The notes under the pieces: model-generated | Told to the model about the DNA's origin: nothing | Database searches by the model: none | What the model saw: the letters and a program-made list of their open reading frames with translations, nothing else | Origin: Aaosphaeria pasadenensis | Lineage: Eukaryota; Ascomycota; Dothideomycetes; Pleosporales | Length of the DNA: 64,000 nucleotides | Assembly (NCBI GenBank): GCA_022813625.1 | Contig: JAKLMB010000032.1 | Span: forward strand, 1 to 64,000 | Reading direction: 5' to 3' | Part shown: positions 45,056 to 58,392 of the stretch, in pieces | Numbering within the stretch: the stretch's first letter is position 1 | How the letters are laid out: each line of letters begins with the position of its first letter | Translations under genes and position numbers: made by a program

Positions 45056-46633
45056 CTACATCTTCCAGCCCTTGGTCCTCTCCTTGAAGAAATCCTCCGG
45101 GTCGTAAGCCTCCCTTACCATCCTCGCGAAATCCGCAGTCCTCAGTCGTCCAAAATAATCCTGTCGGAAATAGGCATCGTTCATGAATAGCGGCACGTAC
45201 GCATCCGGGAGGTCTCCATTCTGCGTGTGCCGCTCGACCACCTCCCTCGTGCCCTCGTACAGCCCCCGTGTAGCCGCGTCCATCTTGGCGTCGTCCGAGG
45301 CCAGCCAGTACGAATAGTTGAACTCGATCAGCAGTCTGTCGACGTCGTCGTCCAGGTCGAGCATGTCACCCCCGGCCTCGCGTGCCTTCCGCGCGAGCCC
45401 CCTCGGCAGCGGTTGGTAGGCGATCGATCCGATAAGGCCAGAGGTTCCGATCACAGATTGCGTCACGTTTCGCCAGTTGCTGTGGATGGCTCCAAGCACG
45501 TCGGCCGCCACAGTGCTGTCTGGCAGAGGTAGCGTTTCGGTCGTGATGGTGTAGATGGAGCCCTTGACCACGGCGAAGTCGTTGTGGCTCAGCAGGTCGT
45601 AGTAGCTGCGAGTCTTGCAGTCGTTGGAGATGGGCCCAATGTTGGTGAACAGGTCGAAAGTGCCTTCAGGCGGCGTCGGTCCGTCCCAGAAAAGAAACAT
45701 GATCCATATGTCCACGGCGCCTAGGGCTGTCAGTTCTGCTGTCATGATGATCCCAGCCTTTTCCGGATGGTTCGCGGTAAAGTTGCGAACCGCCTCGAGC
45801 ATCTCAGGCGACTTTGTTCCAGGGAAGACCAGATTGCCGCCCCAGACCTGCAGTTCCATGTCAGCCGGGGGAATGTTCACTTCGAGAACAAAGAAGAAAA
45901 CATTTCGATCTGAGATTCAGTCCCTTACCTGACCGATCGGATGAGCAACCATCCTGAAGTTGTTCACTATGCCATAGTTGTTGCCGCCGCCCTTGAGCGC
46001 CTTGAACAGATCCGAATGCTCGGTCTCCGACGCCGTGACGATAGTCGCATTCGCCAGGACGACCTCAAACTCAACGATGTTGTTCGCAGCCCATCCATAC
46101 TGTGTGGACAGAAACGACAACCCACCCCCTATAACGTAACCCCCAACACCAACTTCCCCAATCCTGCCACCCACGACATCCACGCCAGTTCCATCCAGCA
46201 CTTTATGGATATCCTCCCAGTCGTTTCCCGGCCCAACACGCACCGTCATCGACGCCCTGTCGAGCGACACTTCGTTCAAGTACTTCGTTGATATCAGCGG
46301 CCCACCGTCGATGCTAGCGAACCCGGCGTTCGGGTTATGCCCCCCTGACTTGACGGCGAACGTCTCATTGTTATCGTTCAAGACCCGCACGATGGCGGCG
46401 ACTTCTTCCACCGTCGAGGGGTAGAGTATGCACGACGGCTTCAACGCCCCGCATCCCGTCGACCAGTAGTTCGTCTGCTCAGTCGTGTACTCGAGCTCTG
46501 GGTTGCGCTTGATGTTCAAGTTGCTCAGGCTCGCCACGGTCGAACAGGTATCAGCCGCAGCGAACGATATCAACGAAGAAACGAGGAACAATGCAGCAGC
46601 ACCAGAAAGAGTGACGTCCTTCAAAGCCATCAT
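45056..46633 (-). CDS. Secreted FAD-linked oxidase (VAO/PCMH family)
   Basis: Two exons, 46633-45929 and 45847-45056, with an 81-bp intron, give 498 residues. A signal peptide (MMALKDVTLSGAAALFLV, cleaved near AAADTC) leads to the FAD_binding_4 domain: CILYPSTVEEVAAIVRVL, KSGGHNPNAGF with the His that can carry covalent FAD, then GGRIGEVGVGGYVIGGGLSFLS and KGGGNNYGIV. The second Cys linkage seen in bicovalent enzymes is absent, because Val occupies its place, so single covalent attachment is likely. Relatives oxidise alcohols, sugars (AA7 group) or plant metabolites to H2O2-linked products. The substrate is unknown. The BBE motif at the end (YDPEDFF) is present in variant form. It is divergent to the secreted GH3 gene. 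Confidence 0.88.
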
Positions 46634-48533
46634 GGTCGGTAAGTAAAAATTAAATATTAACCTCTCAATTCAATAAACAAATGGCACGATCACAGCGCTC
46701 CGCAGACCAGGCGTAGACGGTCTCACGTACTCGAACAATCCCCATCGGCAATGGTTATCACGTCTTTTAAGTACCTACCTGCACAACACATACCCTCTCT
46801 GCTCGCATTCGCACATCTCCCCAACCAACACGACACGCACCGCACGTACATGTACCTATGCATACGAGCCTCTGCGATCGGCCATAATACGCACATCACC
46901 ATGTCGCTTAGAACAAGATGCTGCAGCAGGCTGTTGTCAATGCATATCAGAGCATCTTAATTGCCATATATGTGGGGATAAGGCAGCCTTCCTCCCCATT
47001 GTGGCTTAGGCGCCATGCGAGACGTGCGGGAGATGTGGTGATGTGCCGTGCGATCGTGCAGCATATCTACACGGATGCTCAGAACTTCCGAGTAGAACGT
47101 CCTGAGAGATACGGAGTGGAGGGCCGGTTGAAGCGTTCGCTTTTCCTCTATGGCATGGCAAGCAGTAGCGTGTGTTGTATCAACATGTAGGCTACGGTGG
47201 TCATGTGGACCACCATCACATACCACTAATCATTCGAAAGGGGGAAGTATGCCATCCACGGTGGATCGACAATCCTTACGCTTCGGTTGGACTTGTCTTG
47301 GTAGGTTCTCCCAAAGGAGAAGAAACAGCGATGTCGATGGCTTTTTGTGGGTTGTCTTGGTCGATGATATCATGGGATCTTAATGCTCGATAGGGGTTGG
47401 GGTCGGAGATGAGGACTCCATGCGTGAGAGAGTGTGTATTTGTGTATGTACTGTGTAGGGTATCTCATATATGATAACCTAGATGTAGGAATAGTGTATG
47501 GTCTAAGAGTGAACGTCAGGGGCTACCTACTGATTAGGCCATGTACCTACCCACTAGCGGCCGTGCGGGACTTTTACTAGCGCACTTCGCTTTCGGCTCG
47601 TCTCACATGTCAAGCATCGTATTAGGTGTACTGGTATTTCCCCACACTCTTCCTCTACACAGTCCTCATCCTTCAGCTTAAGGCTTCAACTTTGAGGCTT
47701 CAAACAGCGTAATTTGGCTTCGCTTGAAGATGATGAAGACAGATTTCTCTTCATCAACCTGCGTGATGTGATGGAAAGCTATTCCTTAGCAGATGTGCGA
47801 TCTTTGCTTGCAATCCACTGACACGCGTAGACCGAGGCTCCACCACGCGAACGCGTCGCTATCTTGTCCAACGATGATCATCCCCATCTCTTGTTTTGAC
47901 CAGAGTCGAAGGTCAGGGGACTCGTCTTGGCAATGTAGAGATGCTTCTTCGACCGTACTTACAGGTAGGATTCTATGTGCTCATGAGACCACAACACCTA
48001 CGCAACAACGGAGAGTCGACCTTTTAGCGAGCTGTCTCAACTCCGAACAGACGAATCCTGTAAATCGAAAAGTAACAGTAGCGTGCTCGAACTGGCCTCC
48101 CATCCAATATGATCGCGCGCGCAGAGCTGCTATGGGGTTGTAAACAGGGCTGAGACCTTGTCTGCCTGTTTTTAACCGGCATCGGTCCTCTAACCTGGTT
48201 CTCTCAAGCCTCCAAAAACAAGTCACCACACACACCACGTTCGTTCGGTCAGGACTTGTTTTTGCATTGAATTCCTTCCCTAGCGGACTATCGAAATAGG
48301 CTCGGCCATGGGAAACAGCATAATCCGCCAATGCGAATGCAATATACACAGCGCATCCCCTTCCTTAGCGGCTTTGCGGGGTCTGGGGCCAATTGCTTGG
48401 AGATGACTATATGTTCACCACGGCTTCGCCCATCTGCGCCGATGATGATGACTGACTGACAGTACTGCGATTTATCGCTGTCCACTCTTTTGAAACACTT
48501 TCTTTCGTTACGGCGCATGCCCTACCAGTCGCT
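46634..48533. other. 1.9 kb divergent intergenic region
   Basis: Lies between the FAD-linked oxidase (-) and the GH3 gene (+), both secreted. It should contain both promoters. No coding exon is supported; frames at 46751-47390 and 47793-48349 have no recognisable content. Confidence 0.5.
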
Positions 48534-51255
48534 ATGCTTTCCTTAACCCTCCTATCCCTCTCAACCCTCGCCGCAGGCGCAGCCGTCGAAAAGCGTATAC
48601 CTGTGCCCGCAGGATATGTCGCGCCGCCATACTACCCATCGCCTTACGGCGGCTGGACGTCGGACTGGAGCGAAAGCTACCGCAAAGCCGCGCTGCTCGT
48701 CTCCAACCTGACCCTGGCGGAGAAAACCAACATCACAGCCGGGACGGGCATTTTCATGGGACGATGCGTGGGGAACACGGGGAGTGCGCCTCGCGCGGGC
48801 ATCCCCCAGCTGTGTCTGCAGGATGGGCCGCTCGGCCTTCGTAATATGCCCGAGGGCGACAATACTGCGTTCCCTGCGGGTATCACGGTCGGAGCGACGT
48901 GGGATAAGGACCTCACTTATGCTCGCGGTGTCGCGATTGGTGAGGAGTTCAGAGGGAAGGGTGTCAATGTGCATTTGGGCCCTTCTGTAGGACCCTTGGG
49001 GCGAAAGCCTCGGGGCGGAAGGAATTGGGAGGGTTTCGGATCTGATCCTGTCTTGCAGGCTGTTGGCGGTGCTCGCACTATCGAGGGTGTGCAGAGCGTC
49101 GGTGTCATTGCGACTATCAAGCATTTGATTGCTAATGAGCAGGAGATGTACCGCATGTACAATTTGGTGCAGCCGGGCATCAGCTCGAATCTCGACGACA
49201 GGACGCTTCATGAGTTGTATCTCTGGCCCTTTGCAGAGGGTGTGAGGTCAGGCGTCGGCTCAGTGATGATTGCGTACAATGCGGTATGTGCTGTTCCATG
49301 CATGTGCAGTGCACCAACTAACATGTTTTAGGTCAATGGTTCTGCTTGCTCGCAGAATTCCTACCTCATCAATGGAATATTGAAGGATGAACTAGGCTTC
49401 CAGGGTTTTGTCATGAGTGATGTAGGTTCAAATATCCCAAAATGATGCGAGAGCATGTACTGATGCAACTGAATAGTGGCTTGCTCAAATATCTGGCGTT
49501 GCTTCTGCGCTGGCTGGACTTGATATGTCTATGCCTGGCGATATCCATACTGTTCCCCTTTTCGGCAACTCATACTGGATGTACGAGTACTCGCGTGCGA
49601 TTCTGAACGGTACTATTCCTGTGGACCGCCTCGATGACTCTGTAACTCGCATTCTCGCAGCTTGGTTCCAGATGGGCCAGGACCAGAACTACCCACCTCC
49701 CAACTTCGATACTAACACTCAAGACGCCGAGGGCCCCCTCTATCCCGGAGCTTTGGTATCTCCGCGTGGTGTTGTCAACCAATTCGTCAATGTTCGAGGA
49801 AACCATGACGAAGTCGCTCGCGCTGTGGCTCGAGATGCGATTACCCTGCTGAAGAACACCAACGGAAGCCTACCTTTGTCTCGAAATGCCACCCTCAAGG
49901 TCTTTGGAACAGACGCCGAGAAGAACCCCGATGGCATCAATTCCTGCGCGGACCAAGGCTGCAACAAGGGCACGCTTGGAATGGGCTGGGGCAGCGGCTC
50001 ATCCCGCTACCCATACATGAATTCGCCCATTGATGGGTTCAAGAAGCGCGGTGCCAACTACACTTTCTTCAACACCGACTCTTTCCCGTCTAATTCGAAC
50101 CCGGCACCTAGTGACACGGCTGTTGTCTTCCTCTCCGCGGATTCGGGCGAGAACTACATCACCGTTGACGGAAACCCGGGAGACCGAACAAACGCTGGCT
50201 TGCATGCCTGGCACAACGGCGACAAGCTCGTAAAGGATGTTGCCGCCAAGTACTCCAACGTGATTGTCGTGGTTCACACTGTCGGTCCTATCATCCTCGA
50301 AGAATGGAACGACCTCCCTTCAGTAAAGGCCATCCTCTTCGCCCATCTTCCTGGGCAGGAAGCGGGCGACTCGCTCATGGAAGTCCTCTATGGTGACGTT
50401 TCACCCTCAGGCCATCTCCCTTACACCATTCCCAAATCAGAGGACGACTACCCCGATAGCCTTGATCTTGTGGGCTTCCAGGTGGGACAGCCGCAAGATA
50501 CCTTCACCGAGGGTCTGTACGTCGACTACCGCCATTTCAACCGTGAGAAGATTACGCCGCGTTACGCATTCGGACATGGCCTCAGCTACACGACCTTCGA
50601 GTTTGCCAACGCTACCATCACTCCAGTCACACAGCTCACTGCGACGCCCCCCGCCCGTCCAGCCAAGGGCGAGACTCCCGAGTACTCAACCACCATCCCT
50701 CCAGCATCAGAGGCATACTGGCCCGCCAACTTCAACCGCATCTGGCGCTACCTGTATTCCTGGCTCGAAAAGAACGACGCCGACAACGCCGCGAAGGACG
50801 CCAACTCGACCCGCAAGTACCCCTACCCTGAAGGATACTCGACCGAGCAGAAGCCCGGCCCCGTCTCCGGCGGCGCCCAAGGCGGCAATCCTGCCCTCTT
50901 CGACGTAGCCTACGAGCTCGAAGTCACCGTCACGAACACGGGATCCCGCGACGGACGCGCCGTCGCCCAGCTCTACGTGCAGTTCCCATCCCAAGGCGTC
51001 GCCTTCGACACACCCATCATCCAGCTCCGCGACTTCGAGAAGACGAAGACGCTCGCCGGCGGCGAGAGCGAGGTCCTCAAATTGAAGGTCACCCGCAAGG
51101 ACCTCAGCGTCTGGGACGTCGTCAGCCAGAACTGGATCGTGCCCAACGTGTCGGGCGACTATGGTCTCTGGGTAGGAGGAAGCTCAGACACGCTGACGCT
51201 TCGATGCGGCACTGCGAGCGGGAATTGCGAGGATGGCGTCGACAGCCCTGTATAA
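48534..51255 (+). CDS. Secreted GH3 beta-glucosidase
   Basis: Three exons, 48534-49283, 49332-49421 and 49477-51255, give 872 residues, a normal length for fungal three-domain GH3 enzymes. A signal peptide (MLSLTLLSLSTLAAGAAVEKR, with KR then possibly cut) leads to the catalytic barrel. Substrate-site blocks are LCLQDGPLGLR, GVNVHLGPSVGPLGRKPRGGRNWEGFGSDP and IKHLIANEQE. The nucleophile Asp280 is in GFVMSD, split from W by the second intron. The alpha/beta sandwich (LPGQEAGDSLMEVLYGDVSPSGHLPYTIP) and the C-terminal fibronectin-like domain (VTNTGSRDGRAVAQLYVQFP) are present. It splits terminal glucose from cello-oligosaccharides and glucosides outside the cell. Several NxS/T sites suit secretion. 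The introns are 48 and 55 bp. Confidence 0.96.
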
Positions 51256-51357
51256 AACCACCCTGTCCATCAACATCTCATAGTCTCATAGTACACGATC
51301 ATATATGTATATAACCTAGCTACCTACATAATCCATATTCTCTAATCCCAACTACCA

Positions 51358-52252
51358 TCAAATCCTCGCCTCCACCCTCCTCTCCTCCCCCTTCCTCTCC
51401 CCAGCAAACCCACTCCCAACCCCCCTATGCAACCACCCCTTCCCATTCTCCACATACCCCCTCTGCTCCATCCCCTTGATCCCCTCCTTCCCCTCCATCC
51501 AAAACCCCACCACCTCCCCGCTCCTCATAAACGCCTCCATATCCCTCCTCTCCCTCCACCGCCCAAAAATCCTCACGCCCACCTCATCGTCCAGACTCTT
51601 AAACGCCATGTACGACAGCGTGCCTTGCGTGCCCTCGGCCCAGGAAACGAGGGTGGCGAGGGAGGACAGCAGGGTGTCGCGTGCGGTGGGCGACACGCAG
51701 GTTACGCGGACATCCTGCATGATGCCGGCGGGGCGGGCGTGCTGCGAGGCGTCGTGGAAGCCCGAGGTGAGGGCGTAGTGCGATATGTCGAGGCCGGTTG
51801 TTGAGGCGGCGGGGATGGCGGCGAGGAAGGTGGCCATTGCGGGGGAGGAGAGGTGCCCGTTGGGGCCGTAGAGGTCCTGTTTGCTCGGTCAGGTCTGTGT
51901 TGCTCTTCTATTCTTTTTGGGATTGGGAGGGGGGAAAGGTGGCGGGCGTACGTCTCGCGACTTGTACACTTCGAATGCGAGCATGCTTGTTGTTTTGGAG
52001 ATGTCGTGTGCGTAGTCGAGCGGGATGCCGAAGTAGTATGTCTTAGTCGCGGGTTCGGAGGCCCAGACGTACTCGGCCAGTTTGTCGTATGCGGCTTGCC
52101 ACTGGGAGGGTCTGTTAGAGAAGCGTGATTTTGAATCGAGGGGAGTGTTGGATGGATCTTGGGAGGAGATAGGGAGAAGAGAGAGGGCGTACGTCGTCGT
52201 ACCGGTCGGGCACGAAGTTACAGTTGGCGAAGATGTAGAAGTCGTCCGCCAT
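51358..52252 (-). CDS. ABM-like dimeric alpha-beta barrel protein
   Basis: Three exons, 52252-52193, 52101-51952 and 51876-51358, join in frame to 242 residues. The N-terminal strand FYIFANCNFVPDRYDDWQAAYDKLAEYV with the segment EPATKTYYFGIPLD and TTSMLAFEVYKSRDDLYGPNGHL resembles antibiotic-biosynthesis-monooxygenase-type (ABM) barrels, and a second ABM-like half follows (DVRVTCVSPTARDTLLSSLATLVSW, SYMAFKSLDDEVGVRIFGRWRERRDMEAFMRS). Such proteins may oxidise quinone-like compounds or act as small-molecule hydroxylases, but many have no known role. Exact activity cannot be read from the sequence. It ends 100 bp from the GH3 stop, convergent, and has no signal peptide. Both donors read GACGTACGCC, an unusual repeat of the same splice sequence. 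Confidence 0.65.
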
Positions 52253-53726
52253 TATTGCTTTCCTATGGGGTAGCTGTCTCCAGTGTTCTGCGAATCGTGT
52301 ATGTAGGCAAGTGAATCAGTCGGTCAGAGCAAATCTTTAACGAAGACAACTGCTAGCAATATCAATATTGTTCCTTCGGCCTTCAACCAACAGGTTAATT
52401 ATCGAAGTATGTATATGTATGATGTCCCTACTGGCACACTTTATATGAACACCTCATCATCGATCATCTTATTCCGTCTCCCCAACACAACAACCGTCAA
52501 CCAACCACTAGACCCGCACCAATGACACCCATATCAACAACGACCATCAACCCCGGAATCCCCACCCGCTAGCCCACTCTCCCGCCTTCCGTTTTCCCCG
52601 CGTGCTGAAGGTCACTACACCTCGTTTTAGCGTCTTAGGGCTGTGGGGGACAGGATGGGAGCTAATGCAGGTGGTCACTACACCATATATCCCTGGGATG
52701 GGGATTGTTTTGTTTGGAGGGTTTCTTTGTTGTTGTGATAGGATGGGGGAGTTGGTCGGGTGCGGTTTTCCTTCTGGTTACAAGATAGGGAGAAATGGTA
52801 GGTATGGGATGGGGATGGGAATTATTGGGGGGATCCATGATTTGAAAAGTAGATGCATGGAATTGTTAGGTGGGAGGATTTAACTTTGGTTGGCTACTTG
52901 CATTTGTCCTTGTGATAAGTAGGACTTCTAAGATTGAATACGACTCGAAAGCCTGTTCGAAAAGACAAAAAAAAGCCCAATGAATAACAATTGGTACATG
53001 GAGTGTCAAAATACAAGAATATCCATCATGATTTGCTGTGGAAATCCGGGAATAATACTGGATATTGTGAACCACCGAGGGGAACTATGTGGTGATGAGG
53101 TGAGGCGGGAGTGTTGATCAGTATAACGACGTTGGACGTCTAGCGGATAAGGACATCCGCCAACGAACGAGATGCTCTCATTCGACCTGATAGACGTGTA
53201 GTTTCCAACCGAGATCAACAGAGAGCAATCATACACAGTTGTATTGTATCATAATACATGCATACACGCCGAGAAGATAGTATCCATCCACTCTTCTACT
53301 CGTATGAGTGTAGTACTTTTGGACGTCAAAATGCTCCATCAACGACGCTAACCGTATCGGGACAACAGCCTCTCGATATCCGACTACATACAAGAGCAAC
53401 CCCTCATCTAACACGTTCAACAATTCTTTATTGGATCGCCAGCACTTCGAACATGCATAGCAACGCGATTACTCGTGTGTGTTTCTGTACGGTATCGGAA
53501 AAGCTTACCATACTATGATATCACCACCAACATGTACGTACGAGTAGCATGATTATCGGACTGAAGGAGGTCATGCGATGTTCGACTTCCCGCCGCATGC
53601 GATTATAGATGCAAATGTATAATTTGAAAATAGTCTTCCTCTTTTACACCTCTCTCCATCTCTCTGAGCCTATGAACTTCAAACAAGAGGCCAATACCGT
53701 GAAGTAACTACTGCACCGCCACCACT
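52253..53726. other. Divergent intergenic region
   Basis: About 1.5 kb between the ABM-like gene (-) and the dehydrogenase gene (+), so it holds both promoters. Plus-strand frames at 52602-52883 and 53258-53518 lack motifs. No repeat or RNA gene was found. Confidence 0.5.
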
Positions 53727-54950
53727 ATGATCGCACACCACCCCCAAGTCGCCATCGTGACGGGCGGCAACTCGGGCATGGGCATGGCCCTCGTGCGCTC
53801 CCTCGTCCACCGCGGCTGGAAAGTCGCCGTTGCAGACATCCAGCCGAACGATACCTTCGCGGGGGAGCTCGGTGATGGCGCGAGTTATCACCAGTGCGAT
53901 GTAGCAGACTATGACAGGTGTGTGCGTCTACAGCAGGGAGGGGAAGAAGATGGAAAAACATGACCGTGTGCGTGTGGCTAACTTATGAGGATGGGAATAG
54001 CCAGGCGGTGATGTTTCAGGAAGTGTGGGATAGGTATGGACGGATCGATGCATTGTGTGCGAATGCTGGGATCGTGGATAGGAGGTGGGTTTCTGTGTTT
54101 GTGTCTGCCTAGTTTACGAGTGATGTTTGACGAGAGCAGTTCCATATTCATCTTCGAGCATCGGGGATCTGACAAGTAAGAGCAAGGCACCATTCAGAAA
54201 GCAAAGTCGTGCTCGGAGTACCATACTGATGAGAAAGGATACCACCGAAACCTGACCTCCTCTGCACCGACGTTGATTACAAAGGCGTGGTCTACGGCAC
54301 GCAACTGGCCATTCACTTCATGAGGAAGAACAGCGTTCCCGGTGGCAGAATCATTGCAACGGGCAGCGTCGCCGCGATAGTGCCGCACGAGTCGTATCCT
54401 GAGTATGATGGTGCTAAAGCTGGTGTGAGCTATAATCATGGGATGGGGAAGAATCATAGATTGACGATCCATAGGTGGTGAACTTCGTGAGGGCGACGGC
54501 ACGCATCCTCCGCTCGGTGAGTTTCTCATCAACGGATGATGGTGTCCTGTACTGACGGGATTGATGTGTCAGAAAGAGAACATATCCATCAACTGCATAT
54601 GTCCTGGAATAGTGAAGACCGCCATCATCCCTCAAGAGATGGTCGATGCCGTCTCCCCAGAATGCCTGGTCAGTGCCCGCAATACAGCTGAGGGACTTAT
54701 ACCATGTTATCCAACATCCGGCTGATTAGCTCAACAGACTCCAGAGAGCACGATTGTGGCGGCTTATGAGAGATGCCTGGATGATGCCTCGATATTCGGC
54801 AAGGTCATCGAGTGCTCGGCAGACAAACAGTTCTTCCTTGAAACGCCGAATCTTGCGAATGGGCGTATATCGGAGCGAGCGGTCACCGTCTGGGATCCGT
54901 TGTTCAAGATGTGCTATATTCCTTCCCACATGGTCCCTTGCTGGAGATGA
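53727..54950 (+). CDS. Short-chain dehydrogenase/reductase, 15-PGDH-like
   Basis: Seven exons, 53727-53917, 54001-54084, 54140-54175, 54238-54424, 54475-54516, 54573-54668 and 54738-54950, join to 282 residues. The Rossmann motif is VAIVTGGNSGMGMALV at the N-terminus, the acidic-to-Asp start of strand two is VAVADIQP, and NAGIVDR and YPEYDGAKAG (Tyr-x3-Lys) mark the catalytic core. The Asp after strand two favours NAD over NADP. Members of this 15-hydroxyprostaglandin dehydrogenase-like group oxidise secondary alcohols. The substrate is unknown. Intron density is high (six in 1.2 kb). The 36-bp exon three (SSIFIFEHRGSDK region) is the least certain. The C-terminus is placed at the first stop in the final frame. 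Confidence 0.8.
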
Positions 54951-57900
54951 CTGACAATTTGTAGGTACCACAAGGAGAGCTCCGGGCTACCGGACGCCAT
55001 TCCATGAGATAAGGAGAGGCGTAGGTATGTCATGGTTGGTGTTGGATGATGTCGAGGATGCACGGTAGCATAACGCGCTCACATCCATGTGGACGGATGA
55101 GGGGCCGAACGAGAACGTGGTAGGCACAATGTATTTTGATATCCTCGTAGCATGCACGACCCGCAAAAACCATCAATAAATCGAATGTATAACGAAGAAT
55201 AAACGTCGAACCGTCGTCCTGGAGAAAACGTTAATCTCAGCATAAACATCCGCTCCAATCACTCGAGGGCGCGGGTGCACATCCGCACCCGTCCCAGTGC
55301 ATGGCAATACTTGATATGCCCCCATGTCCCATTATCTGGGACCTGAGCAATATTATCAATAAAGCCATTTCTTAGCAAACGCATGGAAACATTCACGTCC
55401 TTCGAAATAAGCTCAAGGAACCAGGTACAAACGTTCGAATTTTGCCTTTTTCGGTAGAACGTAGAACAGGGTCGAGATCATATGCTTGCCCCATATATTA
55501 ATCTCCCTGCATCTGGGATCGTGTGAACTAATTAGTTAGCACGAACGGCGTCCTTGCGCGGAGATCATCGCCCACTCGCAGGCTTGTGCGATACTGATGC
55601 GATGGAGACCGTAGCGTCGTTGGGATGACGATACTGCATGGTTCTTATCGTCGAGTAGTGTTCCATGGTTCCTGATATTTGTGCATTTAATCGGCCTTGT
55701 CGTCGGAGGGCGGCGGGGAGATTACCGGTGACTATGTGGATGAAAAGGCCAACGTATTGCAATAATCGGTCTCCGTGGCATGGCCTAGCATGCACAGGCA
55801 GGGAAACCAGGTTGAGAGGTCAACACCAACTATGTACCTACTTTGAAAGACGCTTACTCTGTATGTATATAATTATTGGCGGCAGACCAAGTTCGCCGTA
55901 TCGGGCGATCATGTGGCTAGAAAGGTGTGCCTTATTAAGTTAATGGGATGCACCTAGTGCATGTACAAGTGAGTTCCTCCAAGGGATGGATGATGGGGTC
56001 GAAAGATTGCAAATAAATTTCTGGACAGCTTCCGGTCAAAGCAAGATAATCTTGACTAGAATGCATGGAACAGAGTAAGCACGAACGACCATTCATGTGT
56101 GTAGGCAACGAAAAAATCGATAAAATGCCCCGACTTGGGGAGTTGGGTGGTTAAACAGGACCAATGCCTTGGGCGCAGAGTCGCGCAAGCGACGTTGCTG
56201 ACGTTTCCTAGTTGATATCGAGAGGCAACAACAATAGTAATATCGGGTCAATTCAGAATAATAGTGTGATGTGGGAGGCCAAGGGAGTAGAGTTGGAAGA
56301 TGAGGTTGACGCGTGCATTTGGCATAGGCGCCACCCGGTTGAAGCTTACGAGCAGTAGCACCAAGGCAGGCGACAAGATTTCAAGTTGTTGGTCATGTTG
56401 TTGACTTCGGCTGCGACGCCGAAAGGAACGGAGAGAGGTTTCCAGCGTAGCAAACGGTTGAGGTTACATTTGGGCATTGTGTGGAAGAAGATTTATTGTA
56501 GCAGTCTTCTCTTCTTTCTGAGACATTGAAATGAAGAAGTTTGATTGATTGAAGAGGAGAGATGAAGTTAATTTGAAGCAGTGTTGGTGGCCATACATTC
56601 CTATGGGGTCGTTGAGCTTCAGCTGACGATGCTTCCATTAGGGCGACCGATTTCTTCCAAGTGGCTTATTGGCTTGGCATGGAAACAGTGGGTGCATTGA
56701 GTAGGTAGGGTCGAGTCCGTATCGATTTCTGCGTCGCTAGCTAAGGTATGTACTGCGTATGTGGAGTGTTATCAGCGTGTAAAGGTGCATTAATGAATAT
56801 TGCGTATTGGACTATAATCTTAACGTCGACCGGTAAGTAAGTAAACATGTGTAAGAACGAAAGAGGGGGTTGATTCGCGTTACGTTGCCGGGAACCTACA
56901 GATCATGAGGACGTGGTTTGCACCAAACTTCTGGAATTGTTGAAAAGATTCAGGGTAACAATGATCATATTAATTAATAGGGTTACGAACCTATAGCCAT
57001 CATGTCACGAGCGTTTTGCGTCCGTCGTACAGAAGGTAGATCGTTCCAGTGTTTGGTGTCATCCGCATCTGCATCCCACATCCACATCCACCTCCACGAG
57101 TTGGTGGAGGCCGTCGTGCAACTGAACATGCGCTTGCGACCCCCGGCAGCCCATCATCCCACAGCCGACGTGCAGAAAGAGGACTGCCATGGCCTGCCAT
57201 GCCATGCACGAAACAATTTTCTTCTCCTTGGTCCATGGGAGAAGAAGCCGTGAGAACCGTTTTGAGCCAATATGCCGTGCATGGACGGTAGTATAGGGAA
57301 GGGCATTTGTGTGGAATGGCTAGAGGCATGGCCAGAACAGGAACCCCTGACGCCGTCTAGAACGCTCCCTCGATCCGGTCCTAGACAGCACGGATTATAT
57401 TGCCTCGCACACACCAATTCCCCAATTCCCCCCTACTGGCCTATGACACCCTATGAGCCTATGGTGTCCTAGGTACGGCATGGTATGGGCCGTATGGCAC
57501 TCTATCGAGCTCAACTCTCAAAGAGCGTGTCTCTCAGTTCCAGTGCGGCGGCGTCATCCTACTCGCCAGGCCCTAGCGATGACCAAGTGCTGGGGGGGAC
57601 GCCATTTGCATGCTGAAGAGGAAATCGGTGTGGATCTAATGCCCATGTCCCCCCTCTATCGCTTTGATCAAAGTCGAATGTTGACCGGGGATGGGTGGCT
57701 TGCATGCGCAAGACTCTTCCATGGCGCAAACCGCCAACAGTGACACTAATTCCTGTTCTCTATTGTTGTAGCAGTAGTGATAATAATAAAGAAAGCCGCT
57801 CGCCCAGAAGGTGGCACAGCCCTTTCTTAAGGCTTGCCGTTGCGGCCACTTCTCTCAAGACAAGACGATCAGAACGATTAACAAAAAAAGGAACCCAAGA

Positions 57901-58392
57901 CATAATTCTTTACTTACCTATCTGACCACCTACCGATCTGACAAAGGAGGACCGTCCGTTCGCCCTACCCACCTGCTCGTGCACACTCCAAAGTATACAT
58001 ATTGTGCAGCAGTTCGCAGTAGGGATACGAAACCATCTCCAGGCCTCTTCTGGAATCGATCGACAGAACTCGTCCATACCATCGCCTCCAACTATCGTCG
58101 CTCCTTGTCGGTTGGGTCTCCCCGTTGGTTGCTGTACTGTTACTCGCATCAGATAATACAATACTACTGTCGCCTCGGTCCGCACCGATTCGGTTCGCTG
58201 CTCGATATTTCCTGCAAGGGACGCTCGACTGTGCCCTTAAAGAAGGCGGTCCTTTGAGCCAATCCCACGCCTGCACGACCACCGTCTACCGAGCGCTCTT
58301 TAGTCATTCAGGCAACTCCGGTAGCCTTGAGGGAGGTCATGTTGGTGTCGACGATTCGGGACAGCTACAGCACGCAACAGCGAATATAGAAG
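54951..58392. other. 3.4 kb without supported gene
   Basis: The longest empty stretch in the window. Short open frames such as 57000-57330, 57811-58257 and 58125-58448 carry no motif, and the last ones overlap the start of the next gene. No tRNA-like clover or transposon remnant was recognised. It may hold regulatory DNA, a lncRNA or a fast-evolving gene too divergent to see. Confidence 0.5.
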
